This document shows positions 42,961 through 51,417 of a DNA stretch of 64,000 nt, piece by piece. Each line of letters opens with the position of its first letter. Positions within the stretch are counted from its first letter, which is position 1. The stretch lies in assembly GCF_006438915.1 (NCBI RefSeq), contig NZ_RCZE01000002.1, positions 127,144 through 191,143 of the forward strand, written 5' to 3'. This DNA comes from Pseudomonas arsenicoxydans (GTDB lineage: Bacteria; Pseudomonadota; Gammaproteobacteria; Pseudomonadales; Pseudomonadaceae). The position numbers and the translations under genes were made by a program. The notes beneath the pieces were generated by a model that worked only from the letters and a program-made list of their open reading frames with translations, had not been told where the DNA came from and searched no databases.

Positions 42961-43653
42961 ATGCGCGTTGACCGTTTCCTCAGTAACCTGCCGCGCTTCA
43001 ACCGTAAGCAGGTGCGCCTGTTGCTGGTGGAAAAACGCGTGCGGATCGACGGCAACATCGTCAGCGACCCGCACGCCGAGGTGCTCGAGTTCAGCCGCGT
43101 CGAAGTCGATGACGAGGTCCTGCAAGTCGGCAAACCCGCGCGCTACTTCATGCTGCACAAGCCACCTGGCTGCGTCAGCGCCACCCGCGACCCCGAGCAC
43201 CCGACGGTCCTCGATCTGATCCACGAGCCGGACAAGGACGAGTTGCACATCGCCGGTCGCCTCGACTTCAACACCACCGGTCTGATGCTGATCACCAATG
43301 ACGGCAGCTGGTCGCGACGCCTGACCCAACCGCAAACCAAACTGCCCAAGGTCTACTACGTCGAGACCGAGCAGGACATCGGCCCGGAATACGCGTTGAA
43401 GTTTACTGAAGGTCTGTACTTCGCCTTTGAAGACCTCACCACCCAACCCGCCGAGCTGGTGCTGCTGGGGCCGAAATCGGCGCGGCTGAGCATTGTCGAA
43501 GGCCGGTACCACCAGGTGAAGCGCATGTTCGGCCATTTCGACAACAAGGTCCTGCGCCTGCACCGCGAACGCATGGGCCCGTTGCAGCTGGATAACGCGC
43601 TAAAACCGGGCGAGTACCGCGCATTGCGCACCGAAGAGATTCAATTGTTCTAA
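42961..43653 (+). CDS. rsuA: 16S rRNA pseudouridine(516) synthase RsuA
   Basis: A 230-residue enzyme: N-terminal S4 domain (MRVDRFLSNLPRFNRKQVRL), then the RsuA catalytic domain with the nucleophilic Asp in AGRLDFNTTGLMLITNDG and YHQVKRMFGHF near the C-terminus. It isomerises U516 of 16S rRNA during 30S assembly. It follows the CWC gene as is usual in Pseudomonas. Confidence 0.95.
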   Translation: MRVDRFLSNLPRFNRKQVRLLLVEKRVRIDGNIVSDPHAEVLEFSRVEVDDEVLQVGKPARYFMLHKPPGCVSATRDPEHPTVLDLIHEPDKDELHIAGRLDFNTTGLMLITNDGSWSRRLTQPQTKLPKVYYVETEQDIGPEYALKFTEGLYFAFEDLTTQPAELVLLGPKSARLSIVEGRYHQVKRMFGHFDNKVLRLHRERMGPLQLDNALKPGEYRALRTEEIQLF

Positions 43654-43964
43654 GCAGGCGACCGCTCAGCAGAAGTTGTCGAACAATTCACCAATGACAC
43701 TTGCGCGATGACGCCGCCCCTGCTTGAATCAGGTCGTCAGCCGAAATGTGACTGACGAGTCACAACATACTTCTAAGAAACTTTTTGTCGGTTAGAGAAC
43801 CCCAAGGTTCCGCCTCAGACCGGCAGACTGCCCGCCAATAATAATACCCGTCGACCTGCTGTACGGATCGACATGGGCCTCCAAATTCCAGGCGAATGCC
43901 TACCTGTCACAAAGCTCGTGCAATCTCATTTGCGCGCATACCCGCTTGCCAGGAGTCTGATGAC
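43654..43964. other. intergenic region upstream of phaG
   Basis: 311 bp. No RNA gene or ORF is recognised. The phaG promoter is expected here; no clear consensus element was identified by eye. Confidence 0.4.
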
Positions 43965-44849
43965 ATGAGGCCAGAAATCGCTGTGCTGGATATACAGGGT
44001 CAGTATCGGGTTTACACGGAGTTCTATCGCGCAGACGCCGCAGAGAAGACCATTATCTTGGTCAACGGCTCGATGGCCACGACTGCGTCGTTTGCACAAA
44101 CCGTGAAAAACCTTCATCCGCAGTTCAATGTGGTCTGCTACGACCAGCCCTACGCGGGCAAGTCCAAGGCCCACAACGTGCACGAGAAATCGCTGACCAA
44201 GGAAATCGAAGGGCAGATCCTCCTGGAGCTGATCGACCACTTCGGCGCCGAACACGTGCTGTCGTTTTCCTGGGGCGGCGCCGCAACCCTGGTCGCCCTC
44301 GCCCACCGGCCACGCCGGATCGAAAAAGCCGTGATCAGCTCGTTCTCCCCGGAGATCAACGCGCATATGCTCGATTACCTCGAGCGCGGCGTCGACTACC
44401 TCGGCAGCCGCGACGGCGACCGGGTCGGCAACCTGGTGAACAGCACCATTGGCAAACATTTGCCGACCCTGTTCAAGCGCTTCAACTACCGGCACGTCAG
44501 CAGCCTGGCCGATCACGAATACGGGCAGATGCACTTCCACATCAGCGACCTGCTGCACAGTGATCGCCAGTGCTTCCTGAAGGCTGCGGAAAAAATCAAC
44601 GTGCCGGTACTGTTCATGAACGGCGAATGGGACGAATACACCGCCGCCGATGGCGCGCGATTGTTCGCCAACCACGTGCAACACGCCACCTTTACCACAC
44701 TGGAAGCCACCGGTCACTTTCTGGACATGGAACACAAAGCCGCCTGCCGAGACAGCCGCAATGCCCTGCTGGGGTTCCTGAAACCTGAACCACACGCCAG
44801 CCGAACGCGTTACCACTACGTCCAGGATCACCATGCACTGGCAATCTGA
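43965..44849 (+). CDS. phaG: 3-hydroxyacyl-ACP thioesterase/transacylase PhaG
   Basis: A 294-residue alpha/beta-hydrolase protein very like P. putida PhaG: MRPEIAVLDIQGQYRVYTEF start, FNVVCYDQPYAGKSK, LSFSWGGAATL with the nucleophile Ser, and GHFLDMEHKAACRD with the late His. PhaG links fatty-acid synthesis to medium-chain polyhydroxyalkanoate from unrelated carbon sources by releasing 3-hydroxyacyl groups from ACP. RhlA of rhamnolipid synthesis is a close relative but lacks this N-terminus. AGGAG lies 9 nt before ATG 43965. Confidence 0.93.
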   Translation: MRPEIAVLDIQGQYRVYTEFYRADAAEKTIILVNGSMATTASFAQTVKNLHPQFNVVCYDQPYAGKSKAHNVHEKSLTKEIEGQILLELIDHFGAEHVLSFSWGGAATLVALAHRPRRIEKAVISSFSPEINAHMLDYLERGVDYLGSRDGDRVGNLVNSTIGKHLPTLFKRFNYRHVSSLADHEYGQMHFHISDLLHSDRQCFLKAAEKINVPVLFMNGEWDEYTAADGARLFANHVQHATFTTLEATGHFLDMEHKAACRDSRNALLGFLKPEPHASRTRYHYVQDHHALAI

Positions 44850-44863
44850 AACAGCGTCCTCGC

Positions 44864-44931
44864 GAGCATGCATCGCCCTACAGTAGTTGAACGCATTCCT
44901 GTAGGCGCGAGGCTTGCCCGCGATAGACCGT
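44864..44931. repeat. repeat of the CTGTAGGCGCGAGGCTTGCCCGCG type
   Basis: TCCTCGCGAGCATGCATCGCCCTACAG is a degenerate inverted partner of CTGTAGGCGCGAGGCTTGCC. It is a third family of intergenic palindrome, found here between phaG and tRNA-Gly. Confidence 0.6.
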
Positions 44932-45031
44932 TTTTGCGGTGTGTGCCTTGCTACATCTACGCTAAAGCTATCCAGCACAAAGAAAAACTTCATTTCCACG
45001 CGCACATCTGGTACAAAGTCAGCCGCTCTGA

Positions 45032-45105
45032 GCGGGTGTCGTATAATGGCATTACTCCAGCTTCCCAAGCTGATAACGAGGGTTCGATTCCCTTCACCCG
45101 CTCCA
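45032..45105 (+). tRNA. tRNA-Gly (anticodon CCC)
   Basis: A 74-nt cloverleaf: acceptor GCGGGTG/CACCCGC, anticodon arm CCAGCTT-CCC-AAGCTGA, T-arm GAGGGTTCGATTCCCTTC and encoded CCA. An accessory run with small membrane proteins follows. Confidence 0.95.
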
Positions 45106-45160
45106 ATCGAATTTTGGTCTCACGTTGAGGTTGTTTTGACGGGGGCTGTAGATATAAAGA

Positions 45161-45189
45161 AAAACCGGTCCTGAGTGGCCGGTTTTTTT
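45161..45189 (+). terminator. intrinsic terminator after tRNA-Gly
   Basis: AAAACCGGTC, loop CTGAGT, GGCCGGTTTTTTT. A 7-8 bp GC-rich stem followed by seven T residues. Confidence 0.85.
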
Positions 45190-45409
45190 ATGGGCGGGAT
45201 TTGTGTGGAGCACTGACTCTTCGGCCGGTACTGCCAGTCAACGCCTGCCGATCAATTTAGCCGTGAGGGATACGACACCGCTGATCAGTCGTGGACGGTA
45301 GATAGCCGACAAGCGCTAGTGGGTGGGAGGTTGCCAGGGAGGGCACAGCGATGAGCTTTGATTCAGCGCCTCCGATAGTACGAAAGAAGGTATCCGAGCC
45401 GACAGAGAA

Positions 45410-45595
45410 TTAAAGATGCTTTGCGACAAAAGCGACGGCGACAAACAGGGTCAGCGCGAATGCAGCACCGATGCTGAACGGCAACAACGTAGTGCGGATT
45501 TTGGTCGGGGCCGGGCGTCTCATCTCTTCAGCTAAAGCCTCCATCTCACGATGCAATTGCTCGATGCTTGCTCGATTACTACGATGAGTGGACAT
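45410..45595 (-). CDS. 61-residue single-pass membrane protein
   Basis: A small protein with a soluble, charged N-terminal half containing a helix (IEQLHREMEALAEEMRR) and a C-terminal membrane segment (LLPFSIGAAFALTLFVAVAF). AGAGGAG lies upstream of the ATG at 45595, which decides the start. Family unknown. It lies downstream of the next 64-residue gene in the same direction, with 127 nt between. Confidence 0.55.
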   Translation of the reverse strand: MSTHRSNRASIEQLHREMEALAEEMRRPAPTKIRTTLLPFSIGAAFALTLFVAVAFVAKHL

Positions 45596-45722
45596 GTTTC
45601 TTTCTCCTCTCACGGACCGTGTTGAGTCCGTGAACCGTTCCTGACAATGTGAGCCGTGTGATTGCAAAGCTCAAGTACCAGCGATGTATGTTGAGTATCG
45701 GCATGTTGTGGCGCACCAGTGC

Positions 45723-45917
45723 TCAGATTTTAATCCAGAAGCCCACAATGGCGACAATCGCGGTCACTACCCCCGCCCCTACTGCGTATGGGTACCAGAG
45801 GGCTTCGTGTTTCAGCTTCGTTTCTTCAGCTACGAGCTTGCGAGTCTCAGCCAACAATTTTCGGGTTTCGACCAATAGTTTATCGAGTTCTAAATTTTCG
45901 CGGTCGTTCTGGTGCAT
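45723..45917 (-). CDS. 64-residue coiled-coil/membrane protein
   Basis: An N-terminal amphipathic coiled coil with an internal seven-residue repeat (KLLVETRKLLAETRKLVAEE) is followed by a membrane helix (YAVGAGVVTAIVAIVGFW). Coiled coil plus membrane anchor suggests oligomerisation at the inner membrane. It has the same layout as the neighbouring 61-residue protein. Function unknown. A shared ~100-bp segment lies upstream (46080-46175). Confidence 0.55.
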   Translation of the reverse strand: MHQNDRENLELDKLLVETRKLLAETRKLVAEETKLKHEALWYPYAVGAGVVTAIVAIVGFWIKI

Positions 45918-46306
45918 TGATCATCCTTCTCGGCTTTTAGCCGCCAACCTGAGCGTCGCTTTCTGCGAAGCCGGCAAAATCTGTCGGACGTCAATCACTC
46001 ATCACCCATCGTGCGGTCCATTCTGCGGAGCACTATTTCCTATCTACCCACCAGTGGATAGCGGGTGATTCCCGCTTAGGTTGTAGGCAAAATCCGAGAG
46101 CTGCGCATGAAAGAGCGTTAACTGTTTTTCGGTCAGTTGATCGTCTTGTTGACCCTTGTTTCTTCGGGATACTCTCGCATTTTCACCATCTCCAACGCCC
46201 CCTCCCCCCGCGCGGCCATCAACGAACACGCGCACAACGCTTCGAGGGAAACCAATCGGCGTGCCCTAAGTGCCGCCCGTGAACGATCTCAACAGAGCAA
46301 CCCGAC
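45918..46306. other. intergenic region upstream of the methyltransferase gene
   Basis: 389 bp. It includes the second copy of the 100-bp shared segment and a possible minus-strand frame (46044-46235) without a recognisable domain. No RNA gene was seen. Confidence 0.4.
46080..46175. repeat. diverged ~100-bp segment shared with 1885-1981 (copy 2)
   Basis: Bases 46080-46100 repeat 1885-1905 exactly; 46145-46154 and 46165-46175 repeat the downstream blocks at the same spacing to within one base. On the minus strand the identical block reads QLSDFAYN in a frame that is open from 46235 to 46044. It lies about 160 bp upstream of the small 64-residue gene. Confidence 0.5.
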
Positions 46307-47035
46307 ATGACTCAAAACATCTACGACGATCCGGAGTTTTTCCACGGCTACAGCCAAATGGGCCGTTCCATCGGCGGCCTCGACGCAGCACCGGAATGGC
46401 CGGCACTCAAATCTATGCTGCCGCCGATGAAAGGCTTGAAGGTTGTGGACCTCGGCTGCGGTTACGGCTGGTTCAGCCGTTGGGCCAGTGAGCAAGGTGC
46501 TGACAGCGTGCTCGGTCTGGACGTCTCGGAGAAGATGCTGGAGCAGGCTCGCAAAACCACGTCGGCGGGCAATATTCAGTATTCATGGGCAGATCTGGAA
46601 CAACTTGATTTACCCAAAGCCAATTTCGATTTGGCCTACAGCTCACTGGCGCTGCATTACATCAAGGACCTGCCCGGGTTGTTCGCCTCGATTCACGCGG
46701 CTCTTAAACCTGCTTCGCGCTTTGTGTTTTCCATCGAACATCCGATCTTCATGGCCCCGCGCAATCCGGGTTGGCTGGTCGACGGCGAGGGCCGCAAGCG
46801 GTGGCCGGTGGACAGTTATCAACGGGAAGGCGAGCGGGTGACGAACTGGCTGGCAGAAGGCGTGATCAAGCAGCACCGAACCCTTGGCACGCTGTTCAAT
46901 ACGCTGATTGGCGCGGGTTTCAGCATTCAGCATGTCAACGAATGGGGGCCGAGCGACGCCGAGGTGGCGGCGCAACCGGCGCTGGCCGAAGAGCGGGAAC
47001 GGCCGATGATGTTGCTGGTAGCGGTCGAGCACTGA
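46307..47035 (+). CDS. class I SAM-dependent methyltransferase
   Basis: A 242-residue methyltransferase. VVDLGCGYGWFSRWASE is motif I near residue 45, GLDVSEKMLEQA is motif II, and LAYSSLALHYIKDLPGL is motif IV. The C-terminal part (GEGRKRWPVDSYQREGERVT) is the SmtA-type cap. Substrate unknown. It lies between accessory genes and a repeat cluster. Confidence 0.85.
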   Translation: MTQNIYDDPEFFHGYSQMGRSIGGLDAAPEWPALKSMLPPMKGLKVVDLGCGYGWFSRWASEQGADSVLGLDVSEKMLEQARKTTSAGNIQYSWADLEQLDLPKANFDLAYSSLALHYIKDLPGLFASIHAALKPASRFVFSIEHPIFMAPRNPGWLVDGEGRKRWPVDSYQREGERVTNWLAEGVIKQHRTLGTLFNTLIGAGFSIQHVNEWGPSDAEVAAQPALAEERERPMMLLVAVEH

Positions 47036-47053
47036 TTGCCGTAACGATGGATA

Positions 47054-47162
47054 CCCTGTGGCGAGGGAGCTTGCTCCCGCTGGGGTGCGGAGCACCCCCT
47101 CTTCACCAAAAAAGAAGGGGACTGCTGCGCAGTCCATCGGGAGAAAGCTCCCTCGCCACAGG
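47054..47162. repeat. palindrome cluster of the CTGTGGCGAGGGAGCTTGCTCCC type
   Basis: CCTGTGGCGAGGGAGCTTGC opens the element and GGGAGAAAGCTCCCTCGCCACAGG closes it; the middle holds GGGGTGC-GGA-GCACCCC and GGACTGC-TGC-GCAGTCC hairpins. It lies between two convergent methyltransferase genes. Confidence 0.8.
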
Positions 47163-47175
47163 TTGTTATACCCTT

Positions 47176-47946
47176 TTACCGAGTCGCGACAATAAACAAC
47201 CGCGGAAACGGCAAGAGCACCGAACCATCGCTCAACGTCGGATAAACCTGCTCGATCGCGGTGAGGTATTGCTTTAAGTATTGCGCCTTTTCCGCATCAT
47301 CCAGCGGTTCGAGAAACGGCCGCAAACCACTGCCCTTGAACCACTCGACCACACCCGACGCGCCACTTGCCAGCGGATGATGGTAAGTGGTGCGCCACAC
47401 ATCGACGCGCGCGCAGTGTGGCCGCAGCATTGAGTAGTAATCACTGGCACTGGCCATCTCTGTACGTTGCCCGGCGGCGTCCGCCAATTTACTGGACCGT
47501 GGGCCTTCGGCCGCCACTTCGCGCATCAGGCGATGGGACGGTTCGTTGAGATTGTCGGGCATTTGAATGGCCAGGCTGCCGCCCTCGGTCAGTCGGGCGG
47601 CCAGCGACGGCAGTAACGTCGCGTGATCGGGCAGCCATTGCAACACGGCGTTGGCGAAGATCACGTCGAACGGGCCGCTATCGTTCCAGGTTCCGATATC
47701 AACGGTGTCGAACTGCACGTTTGGCAAGCGCTTGCGAGCGGCCTCGATCATGTCGGTCGAGCTGTCGACGCCACGCACCGTAGCGCCGCTGAAGCGCTCG
47801 ACCAGCAACTCGGTCGAATTGCCGGGACCGCACCCGATGTCGATGGCTGACCGCGCGTCCACCGGTGGGATGGCTGCGAGCAGGTCCCGCGCCGGGCGGG
47901 TGCGTTCATCTTCAAAAGCGACGTATTGTTTGGCGGACCAACTCAT
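47176..47946 (-). CDS. tam: trans-aconitate 2-methyltransferase
   Basis: A 256-residue SAM methyltransferase that matches Tam closely: SWSAKQYVAFEDERTRPARD start, AIDIGCGPGNSTELLVERF, GVDSSTDMIEAARKRLP and VIFANAVLQWLPDHATLL. The enzyme esterifies trans-aconitate, an inhibitor formed from cis-aconitate. MSWSAKQY at 47946 is the family start; an in-frame upstream Met is not used. Confidence 0.92.
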   Translation of the reverse strand: MSWSAKQYVAFEDERTRPARDLLAAIPPVDARSAIDIGCGPGNSTELLVERFSGATVRGVDSSTDMIEAARKRLPNVQFDTVDIGTWNDSGPFDVIFANAVLQWLPDHATLLPSLAARLTEGGSLAIQMPDNLNEPSHRLMREVAAEGPRSSKLADAAGQRTEMASASDYYSMLRPHCARVDVWRTTYHHPLASGASGVVEWFKGSGLRPFLEPLDDAEKAQYLKQYLTAIEQVYPTLSDGSVLLPFPRLFIVATR

Positions 47947-48296
47947 TGCGTTCTCCTGTCGGTGCGTTGTTGTGGGCCAGAAGCAGACAACCGGTCCGAT
48001 ACGATACCTCGACACGTGTGTGCGGCCCTATCCCGACCTTTGTCCAACGCAACGAGTTGACCGCTCGTCGAGCCATAGGCCAATCAATTTTGACAGCCAA
48101 TATTTCGGATCTATAGTCCAATCGCGGCCCGTCGGAAGGAACCCGAACCCGTTAGTTTGCACGCAAGGAGCAAGGCCAGCTCATGTTCGTGACAGGTGGG
48201 TTCCGCCCGTAGTGTTTGCGCAACGACCGCAAGGCAAGCAAGCGTTGTTGTGCCTGGAAAGATGCCAGGCATTCACTATGAAGAAGGAGCTTTACT
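47947..48296. promoter_or_regulatory. tam / aidA-like divergent region with a hairpin
   Basis: 350 bp. TGCCTGG (48251-48257) and CCAGGCA (48265-48271) form a 7-bp hairpin 20-30 nt before the AAGGAG of the first AidA-like gene. Promoters for tam and for the AidA-like genes are expected here. No other element is recognised. Confidence 0.4.
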
Positions 48297-48800
48297 ATGT
48301 CTCGAGTCACGGATGTACTGGTTTCAATCGACACCGAAACCATCCTGAAAAACTACCCAAACATCAGCAAAAACCCTGCCTCGCCGACGCTGATTGACGT
48401 CAATCATGTGTACATGGTCACCAACCATGACAACGTGATCAATGGCCAGGCCGGTGGCGAACTCAACTTGAAAGCCCAGGTGGGCGACTTGATTCGCTGG
48501 CGTGAAACCAGCCTGTCGCAGAGCTTCGAAACCGCCGTAATTTTCTACAAATTCATTGGCAACGTCGGCAACGATTTGATCTCAACACCCACGCCGCGCA
48601 AGGCCACAGCTTGCGTCGCCGTCCCTAACACCAACAACCCTTCAGTGCCAAGCTGCCAGAAAGTCGATAACCATTACTGGTCTTCGGAAACACTTTCTAC
48701 CGGCAGCGTGACCTATCACTTCCACTTCCTGATTGTGAACCGCGATTGCCAGATCGTCGGCTGCTGTTCGTGGGACCCGTTTATTACCATCCGTAATTGA
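48297..48800 (+). CDS. AidA/PixA-type inclusion-body family protein (copy 1)
   Basis: A 167-residue protein resembling the AidA/PixA family: VLVSIDTETILKNYPNIS start, HVYMVTNHDNVINGQAGGEL, GDLIRWRETSLSQSFETAV and DNHYWSSETLSTGSVTYHF. AidA homologues are quorum-sensing-controlled proteins in Burkholderia and Ralstonia, PixA an abundant inclusion protein in Xenorhabdus. AAGGAG precedes ATG 48297. A second copy follows after about 120 nt. Confidence 0.8.
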   Translation: MSRVTDVLVSIDTETILKNYPNISKNPASPTLIDVNHVYMVTNHDNVINGQAGGELNLKAQVGDLIRWRETSLSQSFETAVIFYKFIGNVGNDLISTPTPRKATACVAVPNTNNPSVPSCQKVDNHYWSSETLSTGSVTYHFHFLIVNRDCQIVGCCSWDPFITIRN

Positions 48801-48921
48801 CGAGAGACTGGCCCCTTGGCAACAAGGGGCTTGCCACACCAGTTGCCGCCTCGACAGGAACGGGATGTCTTGCATGAACCGAAGCGGCTGCCGTCATGTG
48901 CCAACATCATGAAAGGAATCC

Positions 48922-49452
48922 ATGATGACTTCAGAACCGATCAAACCCCCGTCCTCCAGCGTCGGGACCGCGAACAATGTATTGCTGATTGTCGATGCCG
49001 AATCGCTACTCTCACGCTATCCGCAACCCAGCCTCAAACCGCAACTGCCGACGGTGATTGAGGACGGTTTTATCCTTGTCATTGGCGGACACAAAAGTAA
49101 CATTAATGACAGCAATATGACGTTGAACGCAGATAACGGGACAGCGTTCCATATCCGTGGAAGAACCGTCAGCTTGCTCGCCGAACACAGCGTGGTGTTT
49201 TACGAGATGTCCGTGGGCGATGCCGGCGTACTGTCAGCGCCCAGATTGGTGGTCCATAGCAACCTGACGGTACCTGCGCCAGACCCGGAAAATCCGACCG
49301 AGCCGGGTACCCACCAGGCTGACGATCATTATTGGGAATGCACGCAAATATCCTCCGGGGTGGAGGCGTGTGAGCTAAACTTTATGCTGATCAGTACAAG
49401 CTGCGAGGCGTTGGGTTACTTCAGTTGGGCGGTTGACGTGAAGCTGAAGTAG
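48922..49452 (+). CDS. AidA/PixA-type inclusion-body family protein (copy 2)
   Basis: A 176-residue paralogue of the preceding gene: NVLLIVDAESLLSRYPQPS, VIGGHKSNINDSNMT, and ADDHYWECTQISSGVEACEL keep the family pattern, but the two are clearly diverged. GAAAGGAATCC precedes the paired ATGs at 48922/48925; either could be used. The pair is probably coexpressed from one promoter. Confidence 0.8.
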   Translation: MMTSEPIKPPSSSVGTANNVLLIVDAESLLSRYPQPSLKPQLPTVIEDGFILVIGGHKSNINDSNMTLNADNGTAFHIRGRTVSLLAEHSVVFYEMSVGDAGVLSAPRLVVHSNLTVPAPDPENPTEPGTHQADDHYWECTQISSGVEACELNFMLISTSCEALGYFSWAVDVKLK

Positions 49453-49520
49453 CAAACAACAGCCACAAAAAACCGACCGCATGGGCTTATGCCGGATAAA
49501 GCACAAGCGATAAGAAACCT

Positions 49521-49548
49521 GTGGCGAGGGAGCTTGCTCCCTCGCCAC
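49521..49548. repeat. perfect palindrome GTGGCGAGGGAGCTTGCTCCCTCGCCAC
   Basis: A 13-bp perfect stem with a 2-nt gap, the compact form of the CTGTGGCGAGGGAGC family seen at 47054-47162. It lies between the AidA-like pair and the convergent nuclease gene. Confidence 0.8.
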
Positions 49549-49617
49549 AAGATATGCATCATCCTTAACCAGCATTGGCTGTATGGGCCAAGCTTTTCTG
49601 GTTTACGGCAATCGATG

Positions 49618-50703
49618 CTAGGCGTAATACCCAACTGTCTTCTTCAAATGATCCGAATACTCGTAGATATCGTCTATCGAATTTATCGCGTGTCGGGTTT
49701 CATTCTTCTCTTCGTCAAAAATGCCGATGTACTTCTGTGAACGATTGAAGTGCAGCCGGCAGATTGGTTTACGGTTGTTGTCGTCGAGCAGAATACCGAA
49801 GTAACTCTGAGTGTCGCGCTGAACAATCCGCTTTGCATCGACCACAGACCGGACCACGGCACGAACGATGTGATAACCCTCCAGTTCTTCCAATGTCGTC
49901 AGGACTTTGTCCTCTGACTCGTCCCGCACATCCGGTTGCTCAGCCCCACTGGACGAAACTGGCAAAGAGGCCAACGCAGGTTGTATGGCGCCGCTCATTG
50001 CGGACTTGAGCCTTTCGTTGATTTGGTCATTGAGAAATTGCACGACCGCTTTTCTAGTCAGTTCATGAAACTGCTCGCGGACCTTTTGAGTAATTACACC
50101 GTCGTAGACGCGCGAAGCGAACACTTTGACGAAGTCGTCATCGGGTTTGCTGACTTGAGCCGCAATGACCTTTTTGATTTGGCTGACATACTTCAACTCA
50201 CCGGCGGCGCTGATGATCGAATCCACATCGAAAGCTGATTTGGTGAGTTTTACCAATTCCGGGACGGAATACTCATCGATGTCCAGCAGGTCGAGTTCAA
50301 GGAACGGCTTCTCATCCATCTTGTTGGGCGCGTCCAGGTCAGTGAAAAATTTATAGACCTGACCGTTGGTAAGGATGGAGATCCGAGCACTGGTGACATG
50401 GAAATAACGAAACAACTGAGACGCGTGATTGATGTGGAGAGGCTCGCCTATTTTTTTGCACTCGATAAGGATCTGAACTTCTCCACCCTTCATGATTGCG
50501 TAATCAATTTTTTCTCCTTTTTTCGTGCCGATATCGCAAACGAATTCGGGAGTCACTTCAGTCGGATCGAAGACATCGTAGCCCAGCACTGTGCTGATAA
50601 AGGGCATGACAAAAGCGTTTTTGGTCGCTTCCTCCGTCTGAATTGCAGCGCTCTGCAAACGAACTTTGGCGGCTAGACTTGCTAACTTTTCGAAGAATTC
50701 CAT
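49618..50703 (-). CDS. orphan restriction endonuclease-like protein (HsdR N-terminal domain type)
   Basis: A 361-residue protein. The first half resembles the nuclease domain of type I restriction R subunits: FVMPFISTVLGYDVFDPTEV, then KIDYAIMKGGEVQILIECKK, where the D and ExK form a PD-(D/E)XK site near residues 75-95. No helicase motor, methylase or specificity genes are nearby, so it is not a working type I system. The C-terminal third is family-typical (VRSVVDAKRIVQRDTQSYFG). It may be a solitary defence nuclease. MEFFEKLA at 50703 follows AGAGGT. Confidence 0.8.
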   Translation of the reverse strand: MEFFEKLASLAAKVRLQSAAIQTEEATKNAFVMPFISTVLGYDVFDPTEVTPEFVCDIGTKKGEKIDYAIMKGGEVQILIECKKIGEPLHINHASQLFRYFHVTSARISILTNGQVYKFFTDLDAPNKMDEKPFLELDLLDIDEYSVPELVKLTKSAFDVDSIISAAGELKYVSQIKKVIAAQVSKPDDDFVKVFASRVYDGVITQKVREQFHELTRKAVVQFLNDQINERLKSAMSGAIQPALASLPVSSSGAEQPDVRDESEDKVLTTLEELEGYHIVRAVVRSVVDAKRIVQRDTQSYFGILLDDNNRKPICRLHFNRSQKYIGIFDEEKNETRHAINSIDDIYEYSDHLKKTVGYYA

Positions 50704-50940
50704 GAGTGACCTCTTAGCTGGTTTCGATCCGTGTGCTTGCATGCTGGCAAATTGACTGCCCTTGATACTAGACACAAACCACCACAAAGAAAGATTCCGA
50801 TCAGGATTTGCGAAATACAGAGTTTTCTTACATCCGAAGCCAGTGCAATACGGGTTTCAATGAATACGAAAAACCCGAAAGAATTTTCATCCTGCCCGCG
50901 CTGTCACACATTCAGGCGCATCCCAATAAGGAACACGGCA

Positions 50941-51351
50941 ATGAAATTCGCAAAAATCTCGCAGAAACTCGCCCTGTGGGCCGGCAGTCCCATGACGTTT
51001 ATGGGCGCACTGACTCTTATAGTTTTGTGGGCCCTGAGCGGGCCGATTTTTGGTTTCAACGACACCTGGCAACTGGTCATCAATACCTCAACCACGATCA
51101 TCACGTTCCTGATGGTGTTCCTGATCCAGAACACGCAGAACCGCGACACCGACATCCTGCATTTGAAAATCGATGAGTTGCTGCGGGTGAACAAAGAGGC
51201 GCAGAACGCGATGCTGGGGCTGGAATTGCTGGACCTCAAGCAACTGGAGGCGCTGCGCAGGCACTATCGGGCCATGGGCGAAAAAGATGTGCATGACCTG
51301 GCGGGGCTGGCGACGACGAGCCAGCGCAAACAGGGTTTGAACAAGTGCTGA
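50941..51351 (+). CDS. low-affinity iron permease family protein
   Basis: A 136-residue protein with two membrane helices (PMTFMGALTLIVLWALSGPI and LVINTSTTIITFLMVFLI) followed by a cytoplasmic helix (QNTQNRDTDILHLKIDELLR), as in the bacterial Fet4-like low-affinity iron permease family. In bacteria the iron-transport role is unproven. The ATG at 50941 gives the conserved KFAKISQKLALWAGSP start; AAGGAA is upstream. Confidence 0.85.
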   Translation: MKFAKISQKLALWAGSPMTFMGALTLIVLWALSGPIFGFNDTWQLVINTSTTIITFLMVFLIQNTQNRDTDILHLKIDELLRVNKEAQNAMLGLELLDLKQLEALRRHYRAMGEKDVHDLAGLATTSQRKQGLNKC

Positions 51352-51360
51352 ACACAATCA

Positions 51361-51392
51361 AAACGGCGCGTGATGTGAATCACGCGCCGTTT
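51361..51392. terminator. hairpin between convergent genes, likely terminator
   Basis: AAACGGCGCGTGAT, loop GTGA, ATCACGCGCCGTTT: a 14-bp perfect stem between the iron-permease gene and the convergent DUF4142 gene. The following T-run is weak on the plus strand (TTGCTTTA). Confidence 0.7.
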
Positions 51393-51417
51393 GCTTTAGA
51401 CGTCGTAAAAAACCGGG

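Noticed and set aside
46044..46235. 63-codon minus-strand frame with QLSDFAYN
   Set aside because: No ribosome-binding site, and the other copy of the segment does not keep the surrounding frame.
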